A stretch of 64,000 bases of DNA from the NCBI RefSeq assembly GCF_005771525.1, contig NZ_VAVZ01000011.1, forward strand, positions 1 to 64,000, given 5' to 3'. A program made the translations under genes and the position numbers. The notes under the pieces are model-generated. The model had not been told where the DNA came from. It worked only from the letters and a program-made list of their open reading frames with translations, and did no database searches. Source of the stretch: Nesterenkonia salmonea (GTDB lineage: Bacteria; Actinomycetota; Actinomycetes; Actinomycetales; Micrococcaceae). This document shows, in pieces, positions 26,450 to 34,697 of this stretch (the stretch's first letter is position 1; each line of letters opens with the position of its first letter).

Positions 26450-27217
26450 GTGCGAACGGATCCAGCCACTCTGCTCAAGAACTTGGAGCCATCACTACCC
26501 ACTGGGATCCTCGGGCTCTACCTGTGCGGCTCGGCGGCTCGCGGGGCGCAGGGCCCGCATAGCGATCTTGACCTGCTGGCTGTGCTGCAGGAATCGATCA
26601 CCCACCAAGAGCGCCGGCAGTTGGTCGCCTGCCTGTTGACGCTTTCCGGGTGGTCCGGCCATGCCGAGCACTTCCCCGAAGCCGCAAATAGGCAACCCCT
26701 GGAGTTCACCGCTGTGGTGCGTGGCGACGTCGTCGACTGGCCTTATCCGCCGCGGCTGGACTTTCAGTTCGGGGAATGGTTGCGGTCTGAGCTGATGGCT
26801 GGAGCTGTGCTGGAGTCTCAGCCCGAGCCGGATCTGGTGGCTTTCATCGCCGATGCGTGTCAAAATCACGTCACCTTATTCGGGGAACCACTGTACGCAC
26901 TGCTGGATCCCCCGCCTGCAGAGTTGGTTCGTTTGGCCTGCCGTGAAGGTGCACCGGGACTGCTGCAGGAGCTCCCCGGGGATGAACGTAACGCCTTGCT
27001 CACGTTGGCTCGAATGGTCACCACACTGGAAACCGGAGAGATCGTCCCGAAGGACCAGGCGGCACACGGGCTCGCTGCGCAACTTCCACCGGAGGATGGC
27101 AGCCTTATGGAGGCCGCTGCGGCAGAGTACCTGGGCCAATCAGTTGTGGACTGGCCCGCCCACCGGGACCGGGTCGAGTCTCTCGCTCAGCGACTAGTCT
27201 CGGCAATCTGCCGCTGA
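26450..27217 (+). CDS. AadA-like aminoglycoside nucleotidyltransferase
   Basis: This 255-residue protein has the ANT fold: LYLCGSAARG (Gly27-Ser28), PHSDLDLL with Asp39 and Asp41, and the putative catalytic base Glu85 in LEFTAVV. It is AadA-like over its length: DFQFGEWLRSELMAG, GDERNALLTLARM, ETGEIVPKDQAAHGLA and EYLGQ all have counterparts in ANT(3'')(9). It may adenylylate streptomycin or spectinomycin, though chromosomal relatives can have other substrates. The GTG start is 6 nt after TAGGCT, so the mRNA is probably leaderless. A truncated copy lies at 25607. Confidence 0.82.
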   Translation: MRTDPATLLKNLEPSLPTGILGLYLCGSAARGAQGPHSDLDLLAVLQESITHQERRQLVACLLTLSGWSGHAEHFPEAANRQPLEFTAVVRGDVVDWPYPPRLDFQFGEWLRSELMAGAVLESQPEPDLVAFIADACQNHVTLFGEPLYALLDPPPAELVRLACREGAPGLLQELPGDERNALLTLARMVTTLETGEIVPKDQAAHGLAAQLPPEDGSLMEAAAAEYLGQSVVDWPAHRDRVESLAQRLVSAICR

Positions 27218-27247
27218 CGATTCTGCCGTGTCTGGGAAGATGGAGGT

Positions 27248-27883
27248 ATGTCCAAGCGGCGGAAAAAGAACCGGGGAAACCCGCAGCGCACAGGTAGCAG
27301 CGACCCTGTACCCCCCAGGCCCAATCGGGGTACGCCTAGGTCCACTCCACAGGATGAGGGCTCACCACGCATTCTGGTTTACGCGCTGCTGGGCATCACT
27401 TTGTTCATGGGGTTGTACCTGTACGCCTACGCGATGCCGCAGCTGACCTATTTCGCCAATGGCCTGTCTATGCCAGGCACCCGGGTCACTGGGTACGACG
27501 TCGCCGACATCACAGCACTTCAGGCGGCCTTTGAAGATGACGCTGAGGGTCAGCTGAACTTCCTGCAAAAGACGGCGGGCATCATTTTCCCGGTCACAGT
27601 CCTGCTCTCGGCCTGGGCAACCCTCGGGCTGTTGGTCCGCGGCTGGTGGCGTTGGGTTGTGGTAGCTGGGGCCGTGGTCTTCGCCGCAGTGGATATCACC
27701 GAGAACTTCCTGATCGACGACATTGTGACCCAGGTACCCGTCGACGCGGAAGCCGTGGCGGTCAGCTCAGCGATGACAACTCTCAGCTGGGCCCTTCTTG
27801 CAGTGATTGGCGCCGCAGTCCTGGCGGTGATCCTGCGAGATTTCATCCTCACCGGGAAGCAACCGCGCCAGAAGGGCCCATAG
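27248..27883 (+). CDS. Hypothetical membrane protein
   Basis: This 211-residue protein has a strong GGAGG ribosome-binding site. It has a basic, Pro-rich N-terminus and about four membrane helices (LVYALLGITLFMGLYLYAYA; FPVTVLLSAWATLGLLV; WVVVAGAVVFAAV; LLAVIGAAVLAVIL). The first long outside loop and the loop near AVDITENFLIDD are acidic. No family is recognised. It follows the aadA-like gene by 30 bp and may be co-transcribed. Confidence 0.65.
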   Translation: MSKRRKKNRGNPQRTGSSDPVPPRPNRGTPRSTPQDEGSPRILVYALLGITLFMGLYLYAYAMPQLTYFANGLSMPGTRVTGYDVADITALQAAFEDDAEGQLNFLQKTAGIIFPVTVLLSAWATLGLLVRGWWRWVVVAGAVVFAAVDITENFLIDDIVTQVPVDAEAVAVSSAMTTLSWALLAVIGAAVLAVILRDFILTGKQPRQKGP

Positions 27884-27920
27884 CGGCTACCATAGACGGG
27901 TGCCGTTTCCGGCACCGCAA

Positions 27921-27993
27921 GCCTCAGTAGCTCAGGGGATAGAGCACCACTCTCCTAAAGTGGGTGTCGCAGGTTCGAATCCTGCCTGGGGCA
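27921..27993 (+). tRNA. tRNA-Arg (anticodon CCT)
   Basis: The acceptor stem GCCTCAG pairs with CTGGGGC (one G-U). D-arm GCTCAGGGGATAGAGC, anticodon loop CTCCTAA and T-arm GCAGGTTCGAATCCTGC are intact. The 3' CCA is not encoded. Confidence 0.95.
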
Positions 27994-28331
27994 CGAAAAC
28001 CTGGCTAGCCGTAGCTGAATGTCGCGGGCAACCAGCCCAATAGCTCCAATACCTGCGTGCGCACCTTCTTTCTCGCCGGCTTCCTGGGCGGTTACCGCGC
28101 CGAGTTCCGCTAGCCCTAGACGCTGCCCTGCCGAGTTCCGCGAGGACACCAACAGCGTCGAACCAGACGATAGGCTCCGCTGCCCCGTAAGTCGGCCCCA
28201 GGAACAGTTCTGCCCAATTCCTTTCAGAAAATTGCCCAAATCTTGCGCTTTCCCAGAGATAGTCCTTGAGCTGGTGGCTCGAGAATTATTAGTAGGAGCC
28301 TTCCACCCTGGAGGGCAGATGGGAGCAGAAC
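27994..28331. other. 338-bp stretch without a confident gene, downstream of tRNA-Arg
   Basis: Two overlapping open frames on opposite strands cross this region. The minus-strand one reads Ala/Gly/Glu-rich protein-like sequence (LGLAELGAVTAQEAGEKEGA) but has no start signal and runs into the tRNA, so it may be a relic. GCCGAGTTCCGC occurs twice, about 40 bp apart. The 3' end holds AT-rich DNA and the GGGAG ribosome-binding site of the next gene. Confidence 0.4.
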
Positions 28332-29756
28332 GTGACGACCACTATGACAACGACCACTGACAGTGGGTTCGTGACAGTCTCGCTGCAGGATGAAGCCGCA
28401 AAAGCTCAACGCCGTAGCACTGTCGCCTGCGTCATCCCGGCATACAACGAAGAAGAGACCATTGAACAGGTTCTCGACTCACTGCTGACCCAGACCCGGC
28501 CTCCGGATGTGATTCACCTGGTCATCAACAACACCACTGATGAGACGTTCTACATCGCCCGTCGCTACGCCGGCGAACACGTCCACTCCCACCACGACGA
28601 CATCTTCACCACGTACGTATTCATTCACGACATCGGCAAAAACATGGACAAGAAGGTCGGCGCCCTGAACTACGGCTTCACCAAAGTCGCCGAAGACTTC
28701 GACTACCTCCTCGGCGTCGACGGAGACACAATCCTTGAACCGGACACCGTGGAGCGGCTCGAGGCCGAAGCGCGCTCTGAACCCCGCATTGGCGGCATCT
28801 CCGCTATCTACACCGTCGATCCCGACGCAAGCCGCGGCGTCGTATCTTCCTTCCTCACCACAGGTCAGCGCGCCCAGTTCGCCGCCTTCACCATGGACAA
28901 CCTGCTGCGCGGGCGCAACATGGCAGTGCTGGGCGGCCAATGCTCGCTGTTCTCCATCCAAGCCCTCAAAGACGTCATGGTCGCCAACCGGCAGGCCACA
29001 CCCTGGGTCAGCGACAGCGAAGTCGAAGACTCCCTACTCTCTCTCCAGCTGCGCAACATTGGCGCCGCCACCAAGGTCAGCGCCACCGCGCGAGCCTTCG
29101 TAGGTGGGATGCACACGGTCCGGGCACTCGACGGCCAACAGGTGAAATGGAACGTCGGCGCGATCGACCTCATGTGGCCAGGCCAGCGGTCCACCACAGC
29201 CGGGCAGCCGCTGCACCCAAATCTGAGACTGCGCTGGATTGAAAACCTCTCCATGCTCTTCAACATCAGTATCCGCCTGGGATTCATTCTTTTGCTGGCA
29301 GCTTCACTGAGCATCGACGCATTCGTCTTCAGCCCGTGGTGGCTCATTCCGCCGGCAGTCGCGACCCTGCTGAATCTGCGCATTGCTCTTTCCATCAAGG
29401 GACGCAGAGCCCGTGACATTTGGTTCGCCCTGCTGTTCTTCCCAGCGGAGATCTACCTCTGGATGCGCATGGGGCACTTCATACGTGCATGGAGCAAGTT
29501 CTTCGGCAAAGCTCAGACGGATAACTGGGCTGCTCAGGCCAAAGCGGAACGTGGACGGGGAATGGCTTTCCTTACACCTGTCCTGGTGGGTGTGGGTGTG
29601 GTCAGTGGAGCCATGTACGCGTGGTTCCAGCAATCGGCAGCAATTCAGTCGGCTATTCTCTCACTGGGCTGGCCGATCCTCTACATCACCACTATCGCGA
29701 TGACACTGATCATGGTCCGTAAAGCGCTGCGCCGGCACCACGGATTCACTGTATGA
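28332..29756 (+). CDS. Membrane-bound processive GT2 glycosyltransferase
   Basis: This 474-residue protein starts at a GTG with GGGAG 6 nt upstream. The catalytic domain shows VACVIPAYNEEETIEQVL, LLGVDGDTILEPD (DxD), a late acidic motif in SDSEVEDSLLSLQLR, and QQVKWN in place of the usual QxxRW. C-terminal membrane helices follow (ISIRLGFILLLAASL; AFVFSPWWLIPPAVATLL; two near 420-460). This arrangement is that of cellulose/chitin/hyaluronan-synthase-like enzymes that polymerise and export a polysaccharide. The polymer is unknown. A two-component system is encoded immediately next to it. Confidence 0.85.
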   Translation: MTTTMTTTTDSGFVTVSLQDEAAKAQRRSTVACVIPAYNEEETIEQVLDSLLTQTRPPDVIHLVINNTTDETFYIARRYAGEHVHSHHDDIFTTYVFIHDIGKNMDKKVGALNYGFTKVAEDFDYLLGVDGDTILEPDTVERLEAEARSEPRIGGISAIYTVDPDASRGVVSSFLTTGQRAQFAAFTMDNLLRGRNMAVLGGQCSLFSIQALKDVMVANRQATPWVSDSEVEDSLLSLQLRNIGAATKVSATARAFVGGMHTVRALDGQQVKWNVGAIDLMWPGQRSTTAGQPLHPNLRLRWIENLSMLFNISIRLGFILLLAASLSIDAFVFSPWWLIPPAVATLLNLRIALSIKGRRARDIWFALLFFPAEIYLWMRMGHFIRAWSKFFGKAQTDNWAAQAKAERGRGMAFLTPVLVGVGVVSGAMYAWFQQSAAIQSAILSLGWPILYITTIAMTLIMVRKALRRHHGFTV

Positions 29757-29766
29757 GGTGAGCAGC

Positions 29767-30597
29767 TTACTGCTCAGCTGCCATACGGTAGCCGACACCA
29801 CGGACCGTCTCGATCCACATCGGTTCATGACCACCCTGGCCCAGTTTCCGGCGCAGGTTCCCAATATGCACCTCCACGGCGCGCTCATCGGCCTCGCTGA
29901 CGAAGGTCTCTGCACCCACATGATCAGCTCGCAGGTGCCGAACCAGGTTCGCCTTGGTGCGTACCCGGCGGCCACTGCTCATCAGCGTCTGCAACAAGTC
30001 GAACTCAGTGCGCGTGAGGTTCAGCACCTGTTCATTCACGCGGGCAGACCGGGTGGCCGGGTCCAGGCTCAGTCCATTGTGCTCGTACATCTCAGCTGTA
30101 ACAGTCACGGGAGCGAACTGCGCAGCGGGGCCCTGAGTCCCTGCGGGCGGAGGAGTTGCAGGAGCGGGCGACGCCGCGACGGCCGGGCTGGCTGGGCTGA
30201 AGGCCCGGGGGCGGCGCATCATTGCATCTATGCGTGCGCGAAGCTCTCTGGGGCGGAACGGCTTGGTGATGAAATCATCGGCTCCTGCCCCCAAACCCAT
30301 CAGCGTTTCAGCCTCGTCAGTCCTTGCCGAAATCATGATGATGTAGCACTCACTGCCGGCGCGAATTCGGCGGGCTACTTCAAAACCGTCAATACCTGGA
30401 AGCCCAAGGTCAATGGTGACAAGAGTGGGAAAGTGCTCCCGCGCCAGTTTCACGCCAGTTTCACCGTCCGTAGCGCTGTGAACAGCAAAACCTGCCTGCT
30501 CAAAAACTGTGATGATGAGATCACGAATATCTGGATCATCTTCAATCACTACGGCCACGCTGAGGTGGTTGGCCTGCGCATCATATGTGTGCTGCAC
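29767..30597 (-). CDS. OmpR-family response regulator with long Pro/Ala linker
   Basis: This 276-residue regulator has a receiver with Asp63 in VTIDLGLPGIDG and Lys in ITKPFRPREL. A roughly 35-residue Ala/Pro-rich linker (about 130-165) is longer than usual. The winged-helix domain ends with AVEVHIGNLRRKLGQ and VRGVGYRMA. Its gene is convergent with the GT2 gene (10-bp gap) and divergent from the kinase gene (76-bp shared promoter region), so it may regulate either side. It probably works with the kinase at 30674. Confidence 0.88.
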   Translation of the reverse strand: MQHTYDAQANHLSVAVVIEDDPDIRDLIITVFEQAGFAVHSATDGETGVKLAREHFPTLVTIDLGLPGIDGFEVARRIRAGSECYIIMISARTDEAETLMGLGAGADDFITKPFRPRELRARIDAMMRRPRAFSPASPAVAASPAPATPPPAGTQGPAAQFAPVTVTAEMYEHNGLSLDPATRSARVNEQVLNLTRTEFDLLQTLMSSGRRVRTKANLVRHLRADHVGAETFVSEADERAVEVHIGNLRRKLGQGGHEPMWIETVRGVGYRMAAEQ

Positions 30598-30673
30598 GGA
30601 GCCCGTCCTTTGATTTGGAAGATTCTCTCCCGCAGACTATCGCATATACCTATCCAGTCAGAGGGGATGCTTA

Positions 30674-32383
30674 ATGAAGAGCAGACTGCCGCACATCATT
30701 CGCCGAGTAGTTGGTGCTGACAGGCGCCTCGATGCACTGGAAGAGCACCAAAGAGCCATGAGCAATCAGCGGCCATTCTTATTCGCTATCGGATTTGTCT
30801 GCATTCTAGCCTTAACAATTTCTCCTGAAACTTTCACGAATACCTTTTTCCTCATCGGACTAGGACTGGTTGTGCTCAGTGCTCTGCCAGGTGCACTCCT
30901 GTCTTGGAAGAAGCACTCATCTGTTCTCTATTGGACGATCCCGCTGCTCGAGTTCGGTGCCATTGCAGCCCTCCGGACAGGCAGTGAAGGCTATTTGGTC
31001 GGCTTGAGCCTCGTCGCCTGCTTCCCCGTAATCTGGCTAGCGTGGTTTATGCCAAATTCATGGCGAGTTCATCTCGTGAACTTCACCGCCACTTTGATAA
31101 TTGTTTCACTCCCCCTGTTTGCCACCGAGACACCGCTATCGCTGCAGGCACTGGCGACACCCCTAGTGGTACCCGTAATACTGACTGTCATCGGGGTGTT
31201 CGCAGCGAATGTCAGCCGCAGCATTGATGCCCAACAGCTGGAACTCCTGAACAAAGACGCGGAACTAAGGACAGTCGCCGAAGCGAGCCGCCACCACGCC
31301 CAACTGCTCGACACCATCATCGAAACCGTGCCCGTGGGCGTGGTAGTCGTCGACGCCGAGGGCAATGACCTCATGATGAATAGCCAACAGCGCGCTATGC
31401 ACCAAATGGGCATTCCCGACGATGTGCCAGATCCCCGTGAAGATCAACTGTTGGTTTTCGGTGAAGACAAAGTCACTCCACTGGCGGCTGACCAACGCCC
31501 CGTGCGGCAAGCTATCAACGGCGCCTCATTCACGAACCAACTCATCTGGCTCGGCGACTACCGACGGCGCAGAGCCCTATCCGTTTCGGCGAATCAGATT
31601 CAGGACCACGTGGGCAATCCGGCCGGGTCAGTCACAGTCTTCAGTGATGTCACCGAGCTCGTTGAGGCTCTTGAGGTCAAAGACGAATTCCTACAAGGGG
31701 TCTCTCACGAACTGCGCACCCCTCTAACATCTATCCTCGGCTACATAGATCTGGTCTTGGAGGAAGCTGAACGGTTCCCTGAGACGGAACACCTCTGCGC
31801 AAAATTGCGAGTTGCTGAACGGAACGCCGACCGGCTCTTGCATCTTGTCAGCGACCTTCTGACCACAGCTTCACAACCGTTGCTGAAGCTCCAGACCGCG
31901 GATTTAGCTGATGTTGTTCGATCAAGTGTGGCCTCGGCTTTCCCCCAGGCTGAAGCCGCAGGGATCACCATCATCAGTGAACCCACGCTACCGCTTCCCG
32001 GGCGGTTCGACCCTAATTGCATGCATCAAGTAATAGATAACCTGCTCTCCAACGCCATCAAATACACACCCTCCGGGGGCTCTGTCACAGCACATGCGTG
32101 GAATGACTCTGGCTGTCTCCACCTGAAAGTCTCAGACACTGGCCGAGGCATCTCTAGCGGCAATCAACGACAGATTTTCGAGAAATTCTTCCGCACGTCC
32201 GACGTGCGCGACTCGGCGATTCCTGGCGTGGGGCTCGGTCTGGCAATTGTCAAGCAAATCATTGACGCTCACCATGGGTCGATCATGGTCGACAGCACCC
32301 CTTCCCGCGGCACCACCTTCACCGTTTCGATCCCCGCCAGCGAGCCACGTTCTGACTCTGACGGGCAGCCTCAGTCCGCATAG
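30674..32383 (+). CDS. Membrane sensor histidine kinase with PAS-like domain
   Basis: This 569-residue kinase is preceded by AGAGGGG. The N-terminal half has five or six membrane helices (about 38-180) with no large outside domain, so it probably senses a membrane or intramembrane signal. A PAS-like domain (about 210-330), HisKA with GVSHELRTPLTSILGY, and HATPase with QVIDNLLSNAIKYTPSGG and DTGRGIS follow. It is divergent from its likely partner regulator. Confidence 0.88.
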   Translation: MKSRLPHIIRRVVGADRRLDALEEHQRAMSNQRPFLFAIGFVCILALTISPETFTNTFFLIGLGLVVLSALPGALLSWKKHSSVLYWTIPLLEFGAIAALRTGSEGYLVGLSLVACFPVIWLAWFMPNSWRVHLVNFTATLIIVSLPLFATETPLSLQALATPLVVPVILTVIGVFAANVSRSIDAQQLELLNKDAELRTVAEASRHHAQLLDTIIETVPVGVVVVDAEGNDLMMNSQQRAMHQMGIPDDVPDPREDQLLVFGEDKVTPLAADQRPVRQAINGASFTNQLIWLGDYRRRRALSVSANQIQDHVGNPAGSVTVFSDVTELVEALEVKDEFLQGVSHELRTPLTSILGYIDLVLEEAERFPETEHLCAKLRVAERNADRLLHLVSDLLTTASQPLLKLQTADLADVVRSSVASAFPQAEAAGITIISEPTLPLPGRFDPNCMHQVIDNLLSNAIKYTPSGGSVTAHAWNDSGCLHLKVSDTGRGISSGNQRQIFEKFFRTSDVRDSAIPGVGLGLAIVKQIIDAHHGSIMVDSTPSRGTTFTVSIPASEPRSDSDGQPQSA

Positions 32384-32443
32384 GGTTCCCCTGCTGATGA
32401 CCGTAGACTTAGCACCCATTGGCCACGTACCGAAAGGCAGCAA

Positions 32444-34627
32444 TTGAAAACTCGGCGTGAGGGCGGCCGCGCCCGTCGTGTACTGCGGGTCGTGCTACCC
32501 GCTTTGGCGGTCCTGATCTGGGTGGCGATCACCGCAGTGGGCGGTCAGACCTTCGGCAAAGTCTCGGAAGTGATCTCCAATGACCAGACCACCTTTCTGC
32601 CCGCTGATGCGGAGTCCACTCTCGCTCTGGAGCTGAGCCAGGAGTTTTCTGATGACGACGCCGTCCCCGCCACGGTGATCACCGAACCGACCACAGGCGA
32701 CCTTGGCGAGCAGCAGATCTCCGCTTTGGAGGCTGCTTCGGGGGAATTCACTGATCTGGACGGCGTCGTCCAGGTTTTGCCTCCGCAGGTCTCCGAGGAT
32801 GAGGAAGCCGCCCAAATCCTGGTCCTGATGGATGATCAGGCGGTCGAAGAAGGTGCCGTGGATGGTCTCAGGGCTGCAGTGGATGATCTCCTGCCGGCCA
32901 GCGACTGGACGGCGCATGTGACAGGCCCTGCGGCCCTCTCCGATGACTTCGCGGAAGCTTTTTCCGGCATTGACGGCCTTCTGCTGCTCGTCGCCGTGAT
33001 TGCAGTATTCATCATCCTGATTTTGGTCTACCGCTCAGTGTTGCTTCCTTTCCTTGTGCTGCTCTCCTCTATGGCTGCCCTGTGTGCTGCGATCGTCGTG
33101 ATCTTCCAAATGGCGCAGATGGAGTGGATCCAGCTCAACGGCCAAGCCCAGGGCATCTTGTCGATCCTTGTTATTGGTGCTGCTACTGACTACTCGCTCC
33201 TGCTGGTAGCTCGCTATCGTGAGGAACTTCTGCACCGCCAGGACCGCTTCTCTGCCCTGTGGCAGGCTTGGCGCCGGTCGTTGCCGGCCATTCTTGCCTC
33301 CGGAGGCACAGTTGCCGTTGCTCTTTTGTGCCTGCTGTTCTCCGATCTGAATTCCAATCGGGCCTTGGGCCCCGTGGCGAGCGCGGGGATCGTGTTCGCT
33401 ATGATTGCGACCTTGACTTTTCTGCCTGCCATGCTCGCTCTGCTTGGTCGGCCCGTGTTCTGGCCTAAAACACCCCGCGTCACGGAAGGCGCTGCTGCTG
33501 AACCGAGCCGGCGCCAGCGCCGCCAGGAACGGAAACAAGCGCGGTTGTGGTCCGCGGCAGCCAACCTGGTCCGCCGTCGTCCGCGAACTGTGTGGATAGT
33601 CGTCACCCTGCTGCTGCTCGGCGGCTCAGCGGGCGTACTTGATCTCAGGGCTGAAGGTGTCGCGCAGTCGGAATTGGTCCTCACAGAGACCGACGCCAAA
33701 GCTGGTCAGGAGATGCTGGAACGCCACTTCGATGCTGGCACGGGCGCCCCCACCGATGTCTTCGTTCCTGCAGATGAAGGTGACGAAGCGCTGAACATTG
33801 TGCAATCCATCGACGGCGTCGGGGAAGCCTACGCTGTTTCTGAGCAGGGCTCCCCCGCGTCGTCGGCATCAGACGCCGCTGAGGCGGAGGGCTTCATTCA
33901 GCTCTCCGTCACACTGACCAGTGCAGGTGACTCGCTGGAGGCGGAGAATACCATTCGGGAGATGCGGCAACAGCTTCAAGACTTGGACGGTCAGGCTCTC
34001 ACCGGCGGTACGACCGCCACTCAGTTGGACACCAATGAGACGGCTCAGGACGATCTCCTCACCATCATCCCTCTCGTCTTGGCAGTGATTCTGATCTTCC
34101 TGGTGGTTCTGCTGCGGGCCCTGGTAGCGCCGATCATTTTGTTGGTGACGACCGTGCTGTCATACCTGGCAGCCCTGGGTGTCTCCGCATTGGTTTTCAA
34201 CTATGTCTTTGGATTCCCCGGCGCCGATCCGACAGTGCCCTTGTTCGGCTTTGTGTTCCTCACCGCGCTCGGTGTGGACTACAGCATTTTCCTCACAACC
34301 CGAGCGCGGGAGGAAACACCCTTGCGGGGACCGCGTGAAGGGCTTCTGCATTCGCTGGTCATCACCGGTGGAGTGATCACCAGTGCCGGTGTGGTGCTGG
34401 CCGCGACGTTCGCTGCCCTGGCGGTGCTGCCGCTGATGTTCATGGTCCAGCTCGCCTTCCTGGTGTCATTCGGTGTGCTCATCGACACGCTGATCGTCAG
34501 GACACTCCTGATTCCTGCACTCGGAGTGGATCTGGGCCGGTGGTTCTGGTGGCCCTCCCGGATCTACAAGCCCTACGAGGATGCTCAGGCTGAGAAAGTC
34601 ACAGAAAAGGTCCCGGAGAGGGTCTAG
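32444..34627 (+). CDS. MMPL/RND-family lipid transporter
   Basis: This 727-residue protein starts at a TTG with GAAAGG 6 nt upstream. It has two MMPL repeats, each with an outside domain and about six helices. Paired GAATDYSLLLVARYREEL and ALGVDYSIFLTTRAREE segments hold the proton-relay Asp-Tyr pairs. MMPL proteins export lipids and glycolipids; C. glutamicum encodes one inside its crt operon. Here it lies 1.3 kb from the carotenoid genes, separated by hemH and convergent to them. Confidence 0.88.
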   Translation: MKTRREGGRARRVLRVVLPALAVLIWVAITAVGGQTFGKVSEVISNDQTTFLPADAESTLALELSQEFSDDDAVPATVITEPTTGDLGEQQISALEAASGEFTDLDGVVQVLPPQVSEDEEAAQILVLMDDQAVEEGAVDGLRAAVDDLLPASDWTAHVTGPAALSDDFAEAFSGIDGLLLLVAVIAVFIILILVYRSVLLPFLVLLSSMAALCAAIVVIFQMAQMEWIQLNGQAQGILSILVIGAATDYSLLLVARYREELLHRQDRFSALWQAWRRSLPAILASGGTVAVALLCLLFSDLNSNRALGPVASAGIVFAMIATLTFLPAMLALLGRPVFWPKTPRVTEGAAAEPSRRQRRQERKQARLWSAAANLVRRRPRTVWIVVTLLLLGGSAGVLDLRAEGVAQSELVLTETDAKAGQEMLERHFDAGTGAPTDVFVPADEGDEALNIVQSIDGVGEAYAVSEQGSPASSASDAAEAEGFIQLSVTLTSAGDSLEAENTIREMRQQLQDLDGQALTGGTTATQLDTNETAQDDLLTIIPLVLAVILIFLVVLLRALVAPIILLVTTVLSYLAALGVSALVFNYVFGFPGADPTVPLFGFVFLTALGVDYSIFLTTRAREETPLRGPREGLLHSLVITGGVITSAGVVLAATFAALAVLPLMFMVQLAFLVSFGVLIDTLIVRTLLIPALGVDLGRWFWWPSRIYKPYEDAQAEKVTEKVPERV

Positions 34628-34630
34628 CGT

Positions 34631-34666
34631 GATGGGCCGGCAGACCACGTGGTCCACCGGCCCATC
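34631..34666. terminator. Terminator-like stem-loop between MMPL gene and hemH
   Basis: A 10-bp stem (34631-34640 with 34657-34666) encloses an inner palindrome GACCACGTGGTC. It lies between convergent genes; no clear T run is present. Confidence 0.6.
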
Positions 34667-34697
34667 CTCGCGCTGATTGGGCGCAATGTTTGAGTGC

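Noticed and set aside
27955-28239. 94-residue minus-strand open frame ending in CPRQDSNLRHPL
   Set aside because: The C-terminus is a translation of the tRNA-Arg gene, a well-known annotation artefact; only a possible relic is noted.
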